A stretch of DNA of 64,000 nt. Origin: Nematopogon swammerdamellus. Lineage: Eukaryota > Arthropoda > Insecta > Lepidoptera > Adelidae. Under the pieces are notes generated by a model, which searched no databases, had not been told where the DNA came from, and saw nothing but the letters and a program-made list of their open reading frames with translations. Below are positions 1-13,500 of this stretch, piece by piece. The stretch covers positions 12,549,741 through 12,613,740 of the forward strand of contig OX336348.1 in the NCBI GenBank assembly GCA_946902875.1, read 5' to 3'. The stretch's first letter is position 1; every line of letters starts with the position of its first letter. A program made the translations under genes and the position numbers.

Positions 1-310
1 CGCGACTCGGTGGACCGCACTAAGGTGAGAGGTGGCTAGCCCGTCGCCCTTTGGCTATTCAGCTTGAGGAATATTTTTAACCTAGACAGAGCTTCCACTT
101 CGGCCCAGAAAAGAGATAAAAAAAAAAAATAAAATCAGAAAAAATGGTTTTATTGTCGTTTCTGTCCTCATTTTTTTATAAAATAAAAACGAAATAATAT
201 TGTACGAGTACAAGAATAGCTAAATACACCTACGCTGCATCCAACAATTAATCCTAAGTACATAGTTTTTTTTATAAGAATTTTATTTAGCTGTTTCAAT
301 CAATTCAAAT
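1..310. other. AT-rich flank, nothing recognised
   Basis: Downstream of the DCAF1 stop. A/T-rich with poly-A and poly-T runs; no reading frame or known repeat seen. Confidence 0.5.
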
Positions 311-748
311 TGTACCGTGTGGGGTCGGTACTTAAAAAGAATAGTCCCACTGCATCTGTCCCCGTCGCATGTCGTAAAAGTCGACTAAGGGATCGTCAGC
401 CTCGGCAGCTTAATGGTGCGGTCAGTTATTGGATGGATGACCGCCCGACTGTTGGAGGCTGACCGTGGTTCGGATACCACGTTAAACTGTAGGTCCCTTC
501 CCTTCTTACCTTACTAGGTGGTAGAGTTTATCCCGGCCGGGTTGGTACCACCGCACTGAGCGAAACGTCGGTCGAAACGGCTATGTAAATAGTTCGTGTT
601 TTCCGTCCAATTCAGTGTAGCCGGCGCGAAATGAAGGGAAGCACTGACATGGCACCTAGTTCACCCGGTGTTATGGGCTGACATCACGGATGTTGTAGGT
701 GATGTAGCCAACCGTGTCAAGTTTCCATAAAAAAAAAGAAAAAAAAAA
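311..748 (+). mobile_element. SINE family A, composite two-head copy
   Basis: Starts with the 'taccgtgtggggtcggtac' head, then a second tRNA-like head (cctcggcagctta...ggttcggataccacg). The common body follows: 'aggtcccttcccttcttacc', 'ggttggtaccaccgcactga', 'cggctatgtaaatagttcg', 'ttcagtgtagccgg', 'acccggtgttatgggctgac', 'gtgtcaagtttccat' and an A-rich tail. The same body recurs at least 15 times in the window, in both orientations. Confidence 0.85.
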
Positions 749-1392
749 TCGTCACTGTCACAATTTTTTTTATATCTAATAAATTGGAATGGAAAGCTCA
801 GTAGATTTATTCAATAAAATGAGAATGTCACTTTTTTGGGCTAAAAAAACACTGAGCGCCGTCCCTGTCGCGCAGAGACGCGTGAGTTCGTGCGACAGGG
901 ACGACGCTTTACAACCGAATTGTCTCTTTTTAAAGCTCGACACGCGATACTTTCTGCCGGGAATTGCACACATTTTTTATGGAAACAATCAGTCTTAAGA
1001 TATCCGAGATATTCAACCTATAAGATTAGACTAGACCGTGTCCAAAAAAGGTTGCTCCCTTTGCAAAGGTTTGCAAAGGTTGATGTCTTAATTTTTTTTA
1101 GTCGCACCCCCCAAATCCGAGCCCAAAGACGTTTCATCAAATTCACGTCAAAATATAGTAGGTTACCACAGCAACCGTCAAACTACAGACATTATTGAAA
1201 TGCATCATTCGGATTATGGAAACATTTATAAAAATCTTAATAAAAGCCAACTGAAACAGTAACAATTTGGTATGTTTGATAGCTACTCCCTTCACATTAA
1301 TCTGTTGTAAAAACTAAACAGGACAAATTCAAGCGTAGTGTACTACCATACGAATGATGAATAAAGAACAAAGAATCGGTTGCGGTCGCAAC
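749..1392 (-). other. Probable DCAF1 3' UTR / downstream flank
   Basis: No frame of note. The stretch 1293-1375 (reverse complement) closely matches 6830-6912 in the loop of a foldback element. A minus-strand AATAAA-like hexamer occurs near 807, some 590 bp past the stop; whether it is used cannot be judged from sequence. Confidence 0.35.
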
Positions 1393-1506
1393 TTATAAAT
1401 CAATTGTCGAATATGAAATGGTAGGATGCGTACTGTCTTCGTTGTCGCTGGCCGAGTCGGAGCCGTTCTCCGAGCCGCCAGGAATGTCCTCGTCCTCCTC
1501 CTCCTC
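1393..1506 (-). CDS. DCAF1: DCAF1 exon E24: acidic C-terminal tail and stop
   Basis: Reads [20 protein letters not shown] then [17 protein letters not shown] and TAA at 1393-1395. Acceptor CCGCAG. Matches the family's acidic, Ser-rich C-terminus, though much shorter than the vertebrate acidic tail. Phase 0 with E23. Confidence 0.88.
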   Translation of the reverse strand, partial: EEEEDEDIPGGSENGSDSASDNEDSTHPTISYSTIDL

Positions 1507-4500
1507 CTGCGGACAGAGGCAGCCGCGTCAGCACCGGTGAACACCCCGTCCGCCTAGATAGCTCAGCGGTGTAGACAGTCGACTGCCGCTATTGATTGTT
1601 AAGCAACGCTGGGCCGGTCGGTCAGTACTTGGATGGATGACCGCTCGACCGTTGGAGGCTGACCGCGGTTCGGATTCCACGTTAAACTGTAGGTCCCTTC
1701 CCTTCTTACCTTACTAGGTGATAGGGTTTATCACGCCGGGTTGACACCACCACACTGAATGAATCGTTCAACCCGCCCGGGTTGGTACCACCGCACTGAA
1801 TGAAACGTCGGTCGAAACGGCTATGTAAATAGTTCGCGTTTTCCGTCCAGTTCAGTGTAGCCGGCATGAAATGTAGGTAGTGTCCGACCGAAAGTGTACT
1901 TTCACTTTCGGCCGAAAGCCGTAGCCGAATTTCGGCAAAATTCTACTTTCGGCAGAAAGCCGAAAGCCGAAACCGAAAGCCGTAGCCGAAAGTATGTATG
2001 GTACAATAAAAGGTATTTATAATTATGGGAATTTTTTTATTTAATGCATAAAACTATAATATTGTTTTATGCATTAAATAAAAAAAATCATTCAAAAATG
2101 CATATTATGTACAATTATTAATATAATTAATAATAATGAAAAATCAAACAAAACCTTTCAAAACTTAAAAAACTTTCAGGTTTCTTTCATCGACTAATTA
2201 AATTAAACAAATGAAACAATAAAAACTTTAAATAAGAAGAACTTGAAAATGAAATGAAAATGAAACGATCATAAAAACTGTAAATAAAAAAAACTTTTCA
2301 TGTTTAATTGAGCGCGGTCAGTCGGTTTGTCTGTCTAACAACTTTCGGTTGGGCCGAAAGTGACCACTACTTTCGGCCGAAACCGTAAGTTTGCCGAATG
2401 TGGCAAATACTGGCCGAAAGGCCGAAAGCCGAAAGCCGAAACCGAATATTCGGTCGGACACTAAATGTAGGGAAGCACTGACATGGCACCTACTTCACCC
2501 GGTGTTATGGGCTGACTTCACGGATGTTGTAGGTGATGTAACCAACCGTGTCAGTTTCCATAAAAAAAAAATGTCTGGTTGGAGTATGTGCTTTGGCCCC
2601 TCTGATTCAGCCACCCATGGTGTTGTTCTTGTTGTCTAGTCCCTCTTGTTTTTTTTTGTTTGTTTTATTGAAAGCGCGACATGTGGCATCGTTATACCTA
2701 CAAGTAGGTGTCTAACGATGCCCATGGACATTCTGTAATGCACGGGGATTGCGAATGCCACGCTGGCGAGACAGGAGCCTTTTCATGCCCGTTTTGAAAA
2801 ACCCCAGGCTGCATGTACTTGGGAGGAAATAAACGGACAGGAAGACCAAGAGACCCTCGTGCAAATGCCAACCCTGTCAGCCTATGTCCTCCGTGAAGGC
2901 TACAAGGCGACCAGGGCGAATGCAGATCTCAGCCTACAGCCATAAAGGATTTAAAAACCGGCCAAGTGCGAGTTGAACTCGCGCACCGAGGGTTCCTTAT
3001 CGCCATGTCATGGTTAGCGCCACTCACGCCATCTATGGCGTGTTATGAAATGCTTCATATTAGTTAAATGTCATGATTAGTTAAAATGCTTCACGCTCTA
3101 TTCGGTAGATGGCGCGCATACACTTTTTTGGTTTCTTCTATGGGAACCCCCGTGAATTTTTACTTTTTCTTATTTTTTTATTATTTGTTGTTATATCGGC
3201 CATAATAACACATATTCTGTGAAAATTTCAACGGGCTACCTATTACGGTTCAAGAGATAGTACAGCCCTCGGACAGACAGACAGACGGACGAACAGACAG
3301 ACAGACGGCGTAGGCTTAGTAATAGGGTCCCGTACCGGATACGGAACCCTAAAAATGCTTTCACACAAATGACATCTCACATGCGACATCCATCACACAG
3401 ATGACATCAAATAGCACAACACGCGCCCGACCGGCATCAACAACAAGGCGCGCATACCGCCTCGTCGTCGGCGTCCCGCTTCCGGCCGACGTCGTACACC
3501 TTCACCACCGACTCCTGAACGGACTCGAACTCGCCCACGTTCTCCACGAGTGAGATCTGCATCCCCCACCGCTCCACCGACAGCGCGTAGATGTTCCGCT
3601 TCACGTCTATCGTGGCTGCAACAGCACACCGCCGCCTCGATATATACATTATTGTTCCCACTAGGCCCAATTGCACCAAAGTCACGTTTAAATAGCTAAA
3701 TTCGAATTTAGTTGAGCTGCGTTTAAATCCATAACTCGGGTATCTCGTCTTGCACCATGACATAATAGTACTAATTTAACTAAACTCGAGTTTAGCTTTA
3801 TAGGTGCGTTTTCTTTCTTCTGATTCCTATATTTTCTGCATACTGGTGACCTTATTCTTTGTTTGACAGCTCAGACAGCAAAACCGACCCATCTGTTCAT
3901 AGCGTCAACTTTGTCTATCACCACGTATAAGAAGGAGAGAGCACTATAGTAACATACGCTGTCACTTATACCTTAATACATCTTTGAAACAAACCAGAAA
4001 ATGCGTCTCCGTGGTTTTTAGCGAGGAACGAGTGTTGTGCTTTGCTAGATTAGAAGGTAGTTAGTAGGTTAGAAGCAAAGAGGTTGAATGTTGTCACATC
4101 TATGGTTAGAAGAGATTGGCATGATGTTTGATGTTTAAACAGGTAAATTATTTTGTATGACGATCGGAGCGAAACTTCATTGAGGTGCGTGGCACTAGAC
4201 TATGGGAAAATTACGGCCCCTCATTGAGGTGCTTGGCACCGTAGAGGCCTGTATGTCGTCTAATTTAGTGAGCTAAACTAGGGTCCGACCTCGTTTAACT
4301 TTTATTTTTTTAAATCCGCTTTAACTTGACGTTTGGGTGTTGGTGCAATACACTTATTTTCTTAATTTAACGAGTTAAACTGATTTAAATCGCTAAATTC
4401 GTGTTGGCGCAATTGGCCCAAGGTTGAGAAGTTTTCATGAGAGAAATGCACTCATCAAATTTTGAAAGAGAATGAAATTGGTGCAAACCGACGAGTAGCA

Positions 4501-7500
4501 GACTGAAGATCTTTCCCTTATCGAGCGAGGCGTTTTCATCTTGGGCATGACCTGCTCATAAAACCTTCACATCCACTCTTACACCTGATACACTTCATCA
4601 ATAAATTAAGTATTGATGCGAAGACTTTAATGTTTTATTTTAATTTGCTCTAGTTTTAATTTTATTGCCTTTTCATGCTCAAAACTGTATTTTTTCTTCT
4701 CTGTAATTTTTATAATTTATTTTATGTATTGCTTAGGCTAAAATTATTATTCCTTAGCCATGGCTAGACCCAGAATAATTTGTTTAAATAAAATGTGACG
4801 AACTCAAGTGTACCGATGGTACTTAAGACGGAAAAAACAAATTGTTTTGTATTCAGAAAACTCTCAGTAAAATTGTTAATCTTGCTTCTCAAGCTGTGGT
4901 TTCGATAGAGTGTAGTCGATGTTATTATGTGGCTAGTCACTAGAATACTTGTCATAATATGTATGTATGAAAATAAAAAACGTCGGTTCTTCTTCGTGGG
5001 TGCAATGGAACTGGATACAACACGTTGTGACAAGTTCGAGTGCAGTCTGACTGCAATATGAATGATCAATAAACAATACAATAATGTCCGCTATCATGTT
5101 GATGCAAACTCTCGCGCGGGCTGTCTAGGCGGCAACATTATAACTCACCGATGCTGGAGTAGTCGTACGGGTCGAGGGTCTTGAAGCTGGACTCGAGCTG
5201 GCTCTTCTCCTCTGTGTCCTGGTCCGTCAGCACCGAGTATATAGCCGTACACGTCGGGTTGAATATCACCTGTCACATTTGATTAAACTTTCAGAGTGCT
5301 CACAATGAACAAAAAAAAAATATTGTCCGCACTGCATATAACCAGCGTATTAGCATACACGTCAATAAACTATCCACATCACTTTAGAAAGTACTGTCTA
5401 ACTAACCAAGTAGTGGACTCTTTGAACAAGCTACCACAAGAAGTGATAAGTGCTATCTCAGTGAATGGTTTTAAAAATCAACTTGACAAACATTTCTTAA
5501 ATATAAACAAAAAATAAAAACAAACACTAATAATATAAAAAAAAAAATGAAAAAAAATATATAAATAAGATCTAGTATCATAAAACAGTGCACTCAACAC
5601 GTGAAGTACACGCATCAGCTGCAAGCTGCTAGTGTATATAAATAAATAATAATAATAATCACGCCGACTAATGAATTAATGGCCGTGTAAACAAGCCAGT
5701 TTATGGTTCAGTGTCTATGTATAGATTCTATAGAATTCAATCAATTTTTTTTATGTAAACCAACATTGCTTGCCGGTTGCTGTGCCGAGAGCCCAACGGT
5801 GTAGTCGAGAGAGCCAAATCACCTCTCCTCGCGAAACCACACTCAGTTAGGCGCCATGCCGGCAGATTTGCGGACTGTTGCTAGGCTGTCTAGCCCGTTG
5901 ATACGACGTTTGAAGACACCCAGGTTAAAAGGATTCGGGAAACACACTCGCCGGAAGACAGTTCCACACTCTAGCGGTGCGAACGAAACAATTTAGACAA
6001 CCGAACGGTTCTCAAAATTCCAATGTCAACAACAAAAGTTGTGTGTTGTTCTGTTGTTGTGTGTCCTCCGCTCAGACTCGGCAGCGGAAAGGGTTCTGAG
6101 GAGTCATGCGGACTTCAAATATGTCTGTACATCCATCATTTGTATTGTGTGCTGTCTTCTGCAGCTAGTGAACTTGAAATTAATATATTTTTTAATCTTT
6201 CCCTTTTTGGGCAGCAAATCGTCGCAAACCTAGTTCCCTCCCCCCACTACGGCCGAGCCGTATTCTTTCTGTCTTCTTAAACGGAACTGACGGTCGGGGA
6301 CAAATGTTTTCTCCTTGCAAGTTAAGTATTAATCGGCTTAGGAAAATGTATTCGAATACCTTTGAGGTGGTGGGGTGAAGACTAATAGGTTGGTACAATG
6401 ATATTATATGTTAAAAAAGGAGGTAGATAGGTTCTACGAGCTCCCAAAGCGGCACATTAATACCAAGACAATTGTCGTGCAAGAAGTCAGTCTCGCACCA
6501 ACGACGCGCGTCTTCAGACTTGTGTTGTCCTTCCTAAGTAGTTATCAGTTATACCAACCGCCACATAACTTCATTCCCTCCCTTTCTCTCCCGCGCTGCG
6601 CCCCGCATGCGCGATCTCATTCCCACTACGCGGAATGTGCTATGTGGGACGATGCAGAGCAACACATACTTGTCTCTTTTTTTCTATCAACCTGAGACAT
6701 GCCGTCCGTCTTCCTCTCGCAATATTGGATTAGTTCCAATATGTTCAACTATTTGTTCAACCAGTTGACAATTGTTTGGACAAAAAAGTTTGGACAACTT
6801 TCGTCCAATTTTTTCAACTTTCAAAATAGTTCTTTATTCTTTATTCATCATTCGTATAGTAGTACACTACGCTTGAATTTGTCCTGTTTAGTGTTTACAA
6901 TATTTATGTAAATATTTAAAATTAATATGAGAAAAACGTGGAAATAGATGTATAAAATAATAATAGGATGCTAATGACACGTATTGCATGCTTTTTGAAC
7001 GAATAAATATTTTGAAATTTAACTACTCGATCGGTATTTTCCAAACTTTACAATTAATTTGAAAATTTAATAAATTAGGATTTGTTCCACGAATGTTGTC
7101 CAATTTGTTCAACTATTTTAAAAGTTGAACAAACTAGACGAAAGTTATCCAATTTGTTCAACTATTTCGAAAGTTGAAAAAATTGGACGAAATTTGTCCG
7201 ATTTGTTCAACTATTTTGAAAGTTGAAAAAATTGGACGAAAGTTGTCCAACATATTGGAACTCATCGCAATATTGTGACGTTAAAATGTGGCTTAGTAGT
7301 TAGTGATGCGCTAATTCATTTCAAACTTAGAAATTAAATTGCAATCGTAAAAATTCAGACGACCGACTAACCTTCACACTGCTCTGTCACACCAGTGTGA
7401 AGGTTAGGAAAATTATTTCCCAACCTTCACATCAGTGTTAAGGATAGGAAGTCGCTTTCCTAACCTTCACACCGTCAAATTTATTTTCTTACCTTCACAC

Positions 7501-10500
7501 TCACGTCGGACTAACCTTCACACTGTTCAGCCAAACTTACCTACCTACTTGTAAAAAAAAATTGGTTGTCTGTAAAGTTGGTTTACGGACGATAGTTTTA
7601 CGTGATAACGTCATGCTGCCCTGGTACTTTAGAACCAGAGAGATAAATGTGTACAAGCCGACGCTTGGGCCGATTGGGCCTCTCTATCGCTTGTTACGCG
7701 CTCTCGCTTGCACACACAGGCTCAGTTGGAACGTGACACTTTTTCGTGCGTGCAGCCGGTGTTCATCAATTTATAAGACGTGACGTTATCACGTCAAAAA
7801 CTAAAACCAGACTACTGAAAAATCACGCTCTAAAAAAGTATGAAACAAGAAAATAATTCAAAGTGATTTTCAGAGGATAGCCGTGGTCGTATGCCACCTA
7901 CCCTAAAAAAACAATACATTCTAATGTCTAACAGTAGTAAGCGATCATAAGTTTTACGGCAAAGTGACATAATATCACAGACTAATAAGGGAAAAAATGA
8001 CCACTTAGTACTAGTGTGAACGTTAGGAAGGAAAATTCCTAACGTTCACACTGCTCTTAATCGTGGCACTCACGGTGTGAAGGTTGGCAAATAATTTTCC
8101 TAACCTTCACACTGGTGTGACAGAGCAGTGTGAAGGTTAGTCGGTCGCCGAAATTCATACGGTTAATTATGAATGTCACTCCGGCCTTTGCATTCGTAAA
8201 TTATTTTACGAATGCAAACGCCGAAAAACAATTGAATGAATCGGAATCGCCGCGACTGTTGGAATGCATTCGAAGTTGAGAACATTTCTAATAATTGAAA
8301 TAAGACTATTCGAGTCGGCGCATCACTTTATAGCAGTTGTTTCTGCAACGTTTCAAGTTCGTGTCGTGTGTGAGCACCGAATGTCGTATATACAACGTAT
8401 CTTTCTTAAAATATCATTGGGTTCGGTTGGTATCATCTCAGCCGGGCAATAATATAACAAAAGAGCTTACTTCGGATTTGTCTAAAGTAGGCACCGTCCT
8501 CAACAGATGGAACGTTCTGAGATCCCACACCTCCGTATTTGAAATTATCTGTAACAATAATTTGTATTGTCTAGATTTAATTTCATTTTTTATATAATGA
8601 CCAAATTACAAAATATAGTGGAAACAAACTCCTATGAAATTAAATTAATAATAATATCTAATATGTCAGTCTCGGTAGCTCAGTGGTGCGGTCGGTCGAC
8701 TGTCGGTTGGATCATAAGCACACCTGGGAGCGGTCAGTGGATGGGTGACCTACGCTTGGATATGTCGTAAATTCCGCCAGTTCTAAATTCAATGCGAAGA
8801 AGAACTGACAAACAAAAGTCACAATGTTTTGTTAGTACCTTATAAGTATTATAATTATAGTAACTTACAAATAATTAACCCATACTACCGCTCACAAGAG
8901 CATTAATATTTACAGCATAAACATGAATACTGAAGAATCTGACCACACTGCCTATTTAAATTACCTATATCTGGTGTATAGTGCCATCGTCAATTATGAT
9001 ACTTCATTTATCAAGTCAAATAAAAAAACAATTAGATTACGTTTATTACAAATAAATGTAATAAGTCATATTAAAAATCTAATGATACAAAGTGTATCCA
9101 ATCGTCAAAAGGAGACGGGGATGTTTGGGCCCGATTGTAATAAAATGAGGAATGGTTAAAAAAATTGTTTATATTTTCCTTTATCAAACTGTAAAATATC
9201 AACCCAATTCTTAATCTAGAAAACGAGAAATCTTAAAAAAAAAGTGTACATACATGATTTTAAACATTTAAAAATAAAAACGCTAGCACTAAATGAATAA
9301 CTCAATTAAAGTAATGAAATCCATTACAATTAACATTTAACAGTTAAAAAAAAACATTCACATAATAATAAAAGGACGCTAGTATCCATAGGAAATAATT
9401 TGTATTTTCATTTCATAATATTTATAAAACATAAATAACTGAAATTCTGAAAAAGTTTCCATGTCGCAAATCGCAAACATCAACAGCAGATCTATAGAAG
9501 TGAATTTTGAGTGGGTAATAAGCGGTGGGTCTGGTTGCTGCGCCTATGTCATGTCTATAAATATGGTACCTTAGTTGGGCTGGTACCAAGAACATACAGC
9601 ACAGTTCTTCAACGACTTTTATTATTATAATTGAAGAAGAATAAATAATAATAAAAAATAAAACGTGTTTTATTTTTATCATATGTGAGTTTCCTAACAG
9701 CTTCCTACTTTACAAATATAAATACCGTTCTAAAATATAAAAAATAAAATACAAATCAGTTATCAAGCAGTTCAGTGTAGCCGACATGAAATGAAGGGAA
9801 TCACTGACATGGCATCTAGTTCACCCGGTGTTATGGGCTGACATCACGGATGTTGTAGGTGAGCCAACCGTGTCAGTTTCGATAAAAAAAAGGTCGTTAC
9901 TTAACCTCACTTTTACTAAATCTCAAAAACTCTGCTCTCAGATTGCCAAAATGTGCTGAATTTCCAGTGAAGATTTAATAATATTTAGTCTATTAATTGA
10001 CACCATTTTCATCTTTTTACAATCGGGCCCAACAGTCTCCTTTGTTAGTGGGAAAAACAGTAGTCAGACTCTTAGATAAAATTACGGTCAGTTAATGCAT
10101 CCTTAATACTGTAATAATAACTCTTTTCAATTAACATTATTTTAATCCGTCGTTTAAAATTATTATCATCTAATTGTTTTATGTTAGGAGACAGTTTATT
10201 ATAACGTGTAGGTACATGCTAGTTAAATAAAAGCTATACTTATATGAATAAGTACATATAAATTAATTAAGTAATTTAGGTCATGTTTTATCAAATGCAA
10301 CATCATTAGGTTCCATCAAACAAAATAAAGGACCACTCCAATATAAAAAAAAAAAATTGGTTGTCTGTAAAGTCGGTTTACGGACGATAGTTTTACGTGA
10401 TAACGTCATAAAGAAACACAGCTATAAGAATTACCTTATTTTTTCGTACGGCACCCCTATCGCTGCCGTACGACGTACATTTGTCGATTTCTAGCCTCAA

Positions 10501-13500
10501 TTACCGTACCTTTGGCAACACTGCCGCTTGGGCCGATTGTGCCTCTCTATCGCTTGTTACGCGCTCTCGCTTGCACACACAGGCTCAGATGGAACGTGAC
10601 GCTTTTTCGTGCGCACAGCCGGTGTTCATCAATTTATAAGACGTTATCACGTCTAAATAAATTATTAGTAACCAACACACCTCTAGTCCATTAGGATGGA
10701 AGACACCACTCAACGAGGAATTGAGTTTGTCGAACTTGTGAATCTCCTTTCCGCCGTTCACATCCCACAGAACACCATCTGAAAACAACGATAAAGCATA
10801 GAGCTCAGAGCACTTCAGAGTATAGTACATTTTATAGATAATGCATTATATCGATCATTCCATGGGGAGTGCTCGGAGGAGTTGTTTGACGCCTGGGCAG
10901 AGATTGCATCCCTACGCGCTGCAATTGCCGCCTCGATTGCCGCGGATGCGTATCCAATCGGTTCCGCAGTTCTTTCTCGATCCTGCAGTAAGGGTGTGTG
11001 TAGTACCGTGTGGGGCCGGTAAGAATACAACAACCGGACCGGACAAGAATAGCCCCACTGCATCTCTCCCCGTGTATGTCGTAAAATGCGACTAATGAAT
11101 ATGACTCCCTTCTTATATTACTAGGTGGTAGGGTTTAACCCGCCCGGTTTGTTACCACCGCATTGAATGAAAGGTCGGTCGAAACGGCTATGTAAATAGT
11201 TCCGTCCAGTTCAGTCAGTGTAGCCGGCACGACCGAAGGGAAGCACTGACGTGGCACCAAGTTCACCCGGTGTTATTGGCTTGACATCACGGATGTTGTA
11301 GGTGAAGTAGCAGATCAATGAACTCACCGGACAGGACCAGCTCGTCGGTCGGATTGAACGTAGCCCTGTTCTTAGTGTACTGATTGCTGAGCGCTGGAGA
11401 CAGAGTGACGAGCTCCCGCCCCGTGCGCGTGTCGAATATCGTCGCCGTCTCGCCTTTCGTCTATGTACTCACTATGTACTTTCGTCTATGTATCTATGAA
11501 CTCACCGGACAGGACCAGCTCGTCGGTCGGATTGAACGTAGCCCTGTTCTTAGTGTACTGATTGCTGAGCGCTGGAGACAGAGTGACGAGCTCCCGCCCC
11601 GTGCGCGTGTCGAATATCGTCGCCGTCTCGCCTTTCGTGCCGATGATACGCTCGTCCGTCATCTTGGAAAACTCGACGTACTCCTCGTCGTCCAGTTGGA
11701 ACCTGTAGACGTAGTTATCATCATCATCATAATATCACCATCATCACGAGCACCCATTCCCCTATCTGTATCATGCTTAGAAACATACCAACAAAATAAT
11801 TTTTTAAATATAATAAAAAGTAGATGCCCCAATAGTGAGCCCTGACACACTCCATGCTTTAACTAACGCCTAGTTAGGAAAACAATTGCATTATGACTAT
11901 TAATACAATTTTCACAATTTTCAAAATGTGGGAGTCAAAGGGTACACAAACAATAGTTATACAAGGTGCAAAGCAATGCAACATTACTTAATATAATGAG
12001 TAATTTTTTTTGAATTGGTTGATTCTGTCGAAAGCTTTGGTGAAATTCAATATATCTCCGGCAACGAGTTAGTCTGGGGATACAGAGGGGCAACGCGGCC
12101 GCCATCCTGGGAACCATCCCGGGGACGACGCCCCTTGAGGAAAAATATAATTTATAAGTTAGTTTTTAGTGGTTTTCAGTTATAGTTTTTTTTAATTAGT
12201 TCTATTTGTCTATTTAATTTGATAGGTAGTTATAGTTTATGTAATTTCTGTATGTTTAATTCAATAAAGTTTTCTTCGTTTACTAATAATATTCAATATA
12301 TCAACCAGAAATCAACGTGAAAATTACAATATGGACCTTTATACAATATCAAAGAAAGAAAGAAAGAAAGAATGTTTATTTTCCATATTTTAAATACATC
12401 GATAATATACATATACGAGTGTGAAGAGAAAAAAGGATCTGGCGCAGCCTATGCAGCGACACACCAGCTCAGTACTGAGGTTCTGTGTGCGGCGCTGATT
12501 TTAAGCCAGTCCAGTGTGCCAGTCAGTCATTTAAAATACATAACAATTTTAAAAAGCCAGACACCGTAACCTAATGCTTAACTAATTTTGACAAATTTTT
12601 AACAAATTGGAATCAAATGCCTTATAGAACAACAAATCATGCACGCTCTACAAAAAGTGTGAAATGTGTTGTCAAACGGAGTACACAATACTGACTGTTG
12701 GTGGAAGTGGTTGAGGCTCCACAGAGCGGAGAGCGGCCGCCAGGTGGTGCTGGAGGAGGCGAGTAGGAGTGCGCCGTCGCGGCTCGCCTGCATGTGGTAG
12801 ATGTACGACTCGTGCACTTGGTGCGTCGCCTCCTCCGCTCCAGTGAACAGGTTGAACAGCTTCACGTCGCCCGACGACGTCGCCGCTAGTAGAGTTTGCT
12901 GCGTTGGCTGTCAACATTCTTTTTTTTTTAATACTATCAAAGCATACATCCAAAGGTTGACTGGGAGAAATTCCTGTAAGGGATAAGTCCGCATTTACCC
13001 CTCAGGTAAATTACTTATCGTTTGTTACAGTAAAATGTTTTGGAGCAATAAAGTATTTCTATCTGTCTATCTATCATATTCACTTTCAGTCATAGATAAA
13101 TTTCCTTTCGCCAGAGACGATTACCCTTTCCGGCTTGGATTGGTAGTTTCTCAGAGGCAACATTTACTGTACTTGACTAATCTGAAATCAGGCAAGCTAT
13201 ATGGAGCAGGTGATGAACACGGCACTTCATTGCTTCACCGAACACATCCGCGTCAATTGAAGGTTGCAGGAGAGAGTTTCAATCGAGCACAAGAGCGGCG
13301 CGCGCGGTCACCCCTGCTCACTCACAGTGCCCTGGACGTCGATCTCGTCAGCTAGTATGCGTTGAGTAGGACGCGGAGCAGAGCTAGTACCGCGCTCGAC
13401 CTCCCTCTCTCTACCAATCCAAACTCGGTATGAGGCTTTCAGTGCGGCCCGTGCGAAGCTCTTTCCACCAGGGGCGCCGACTCCCACAAGATTTGCTCCG

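Noticed and set aside
6023..6695. Short plus-strand frames near 6.0-6.7 kb
   Set aside because: No recognisable motif, splice sites or homology; intronic.
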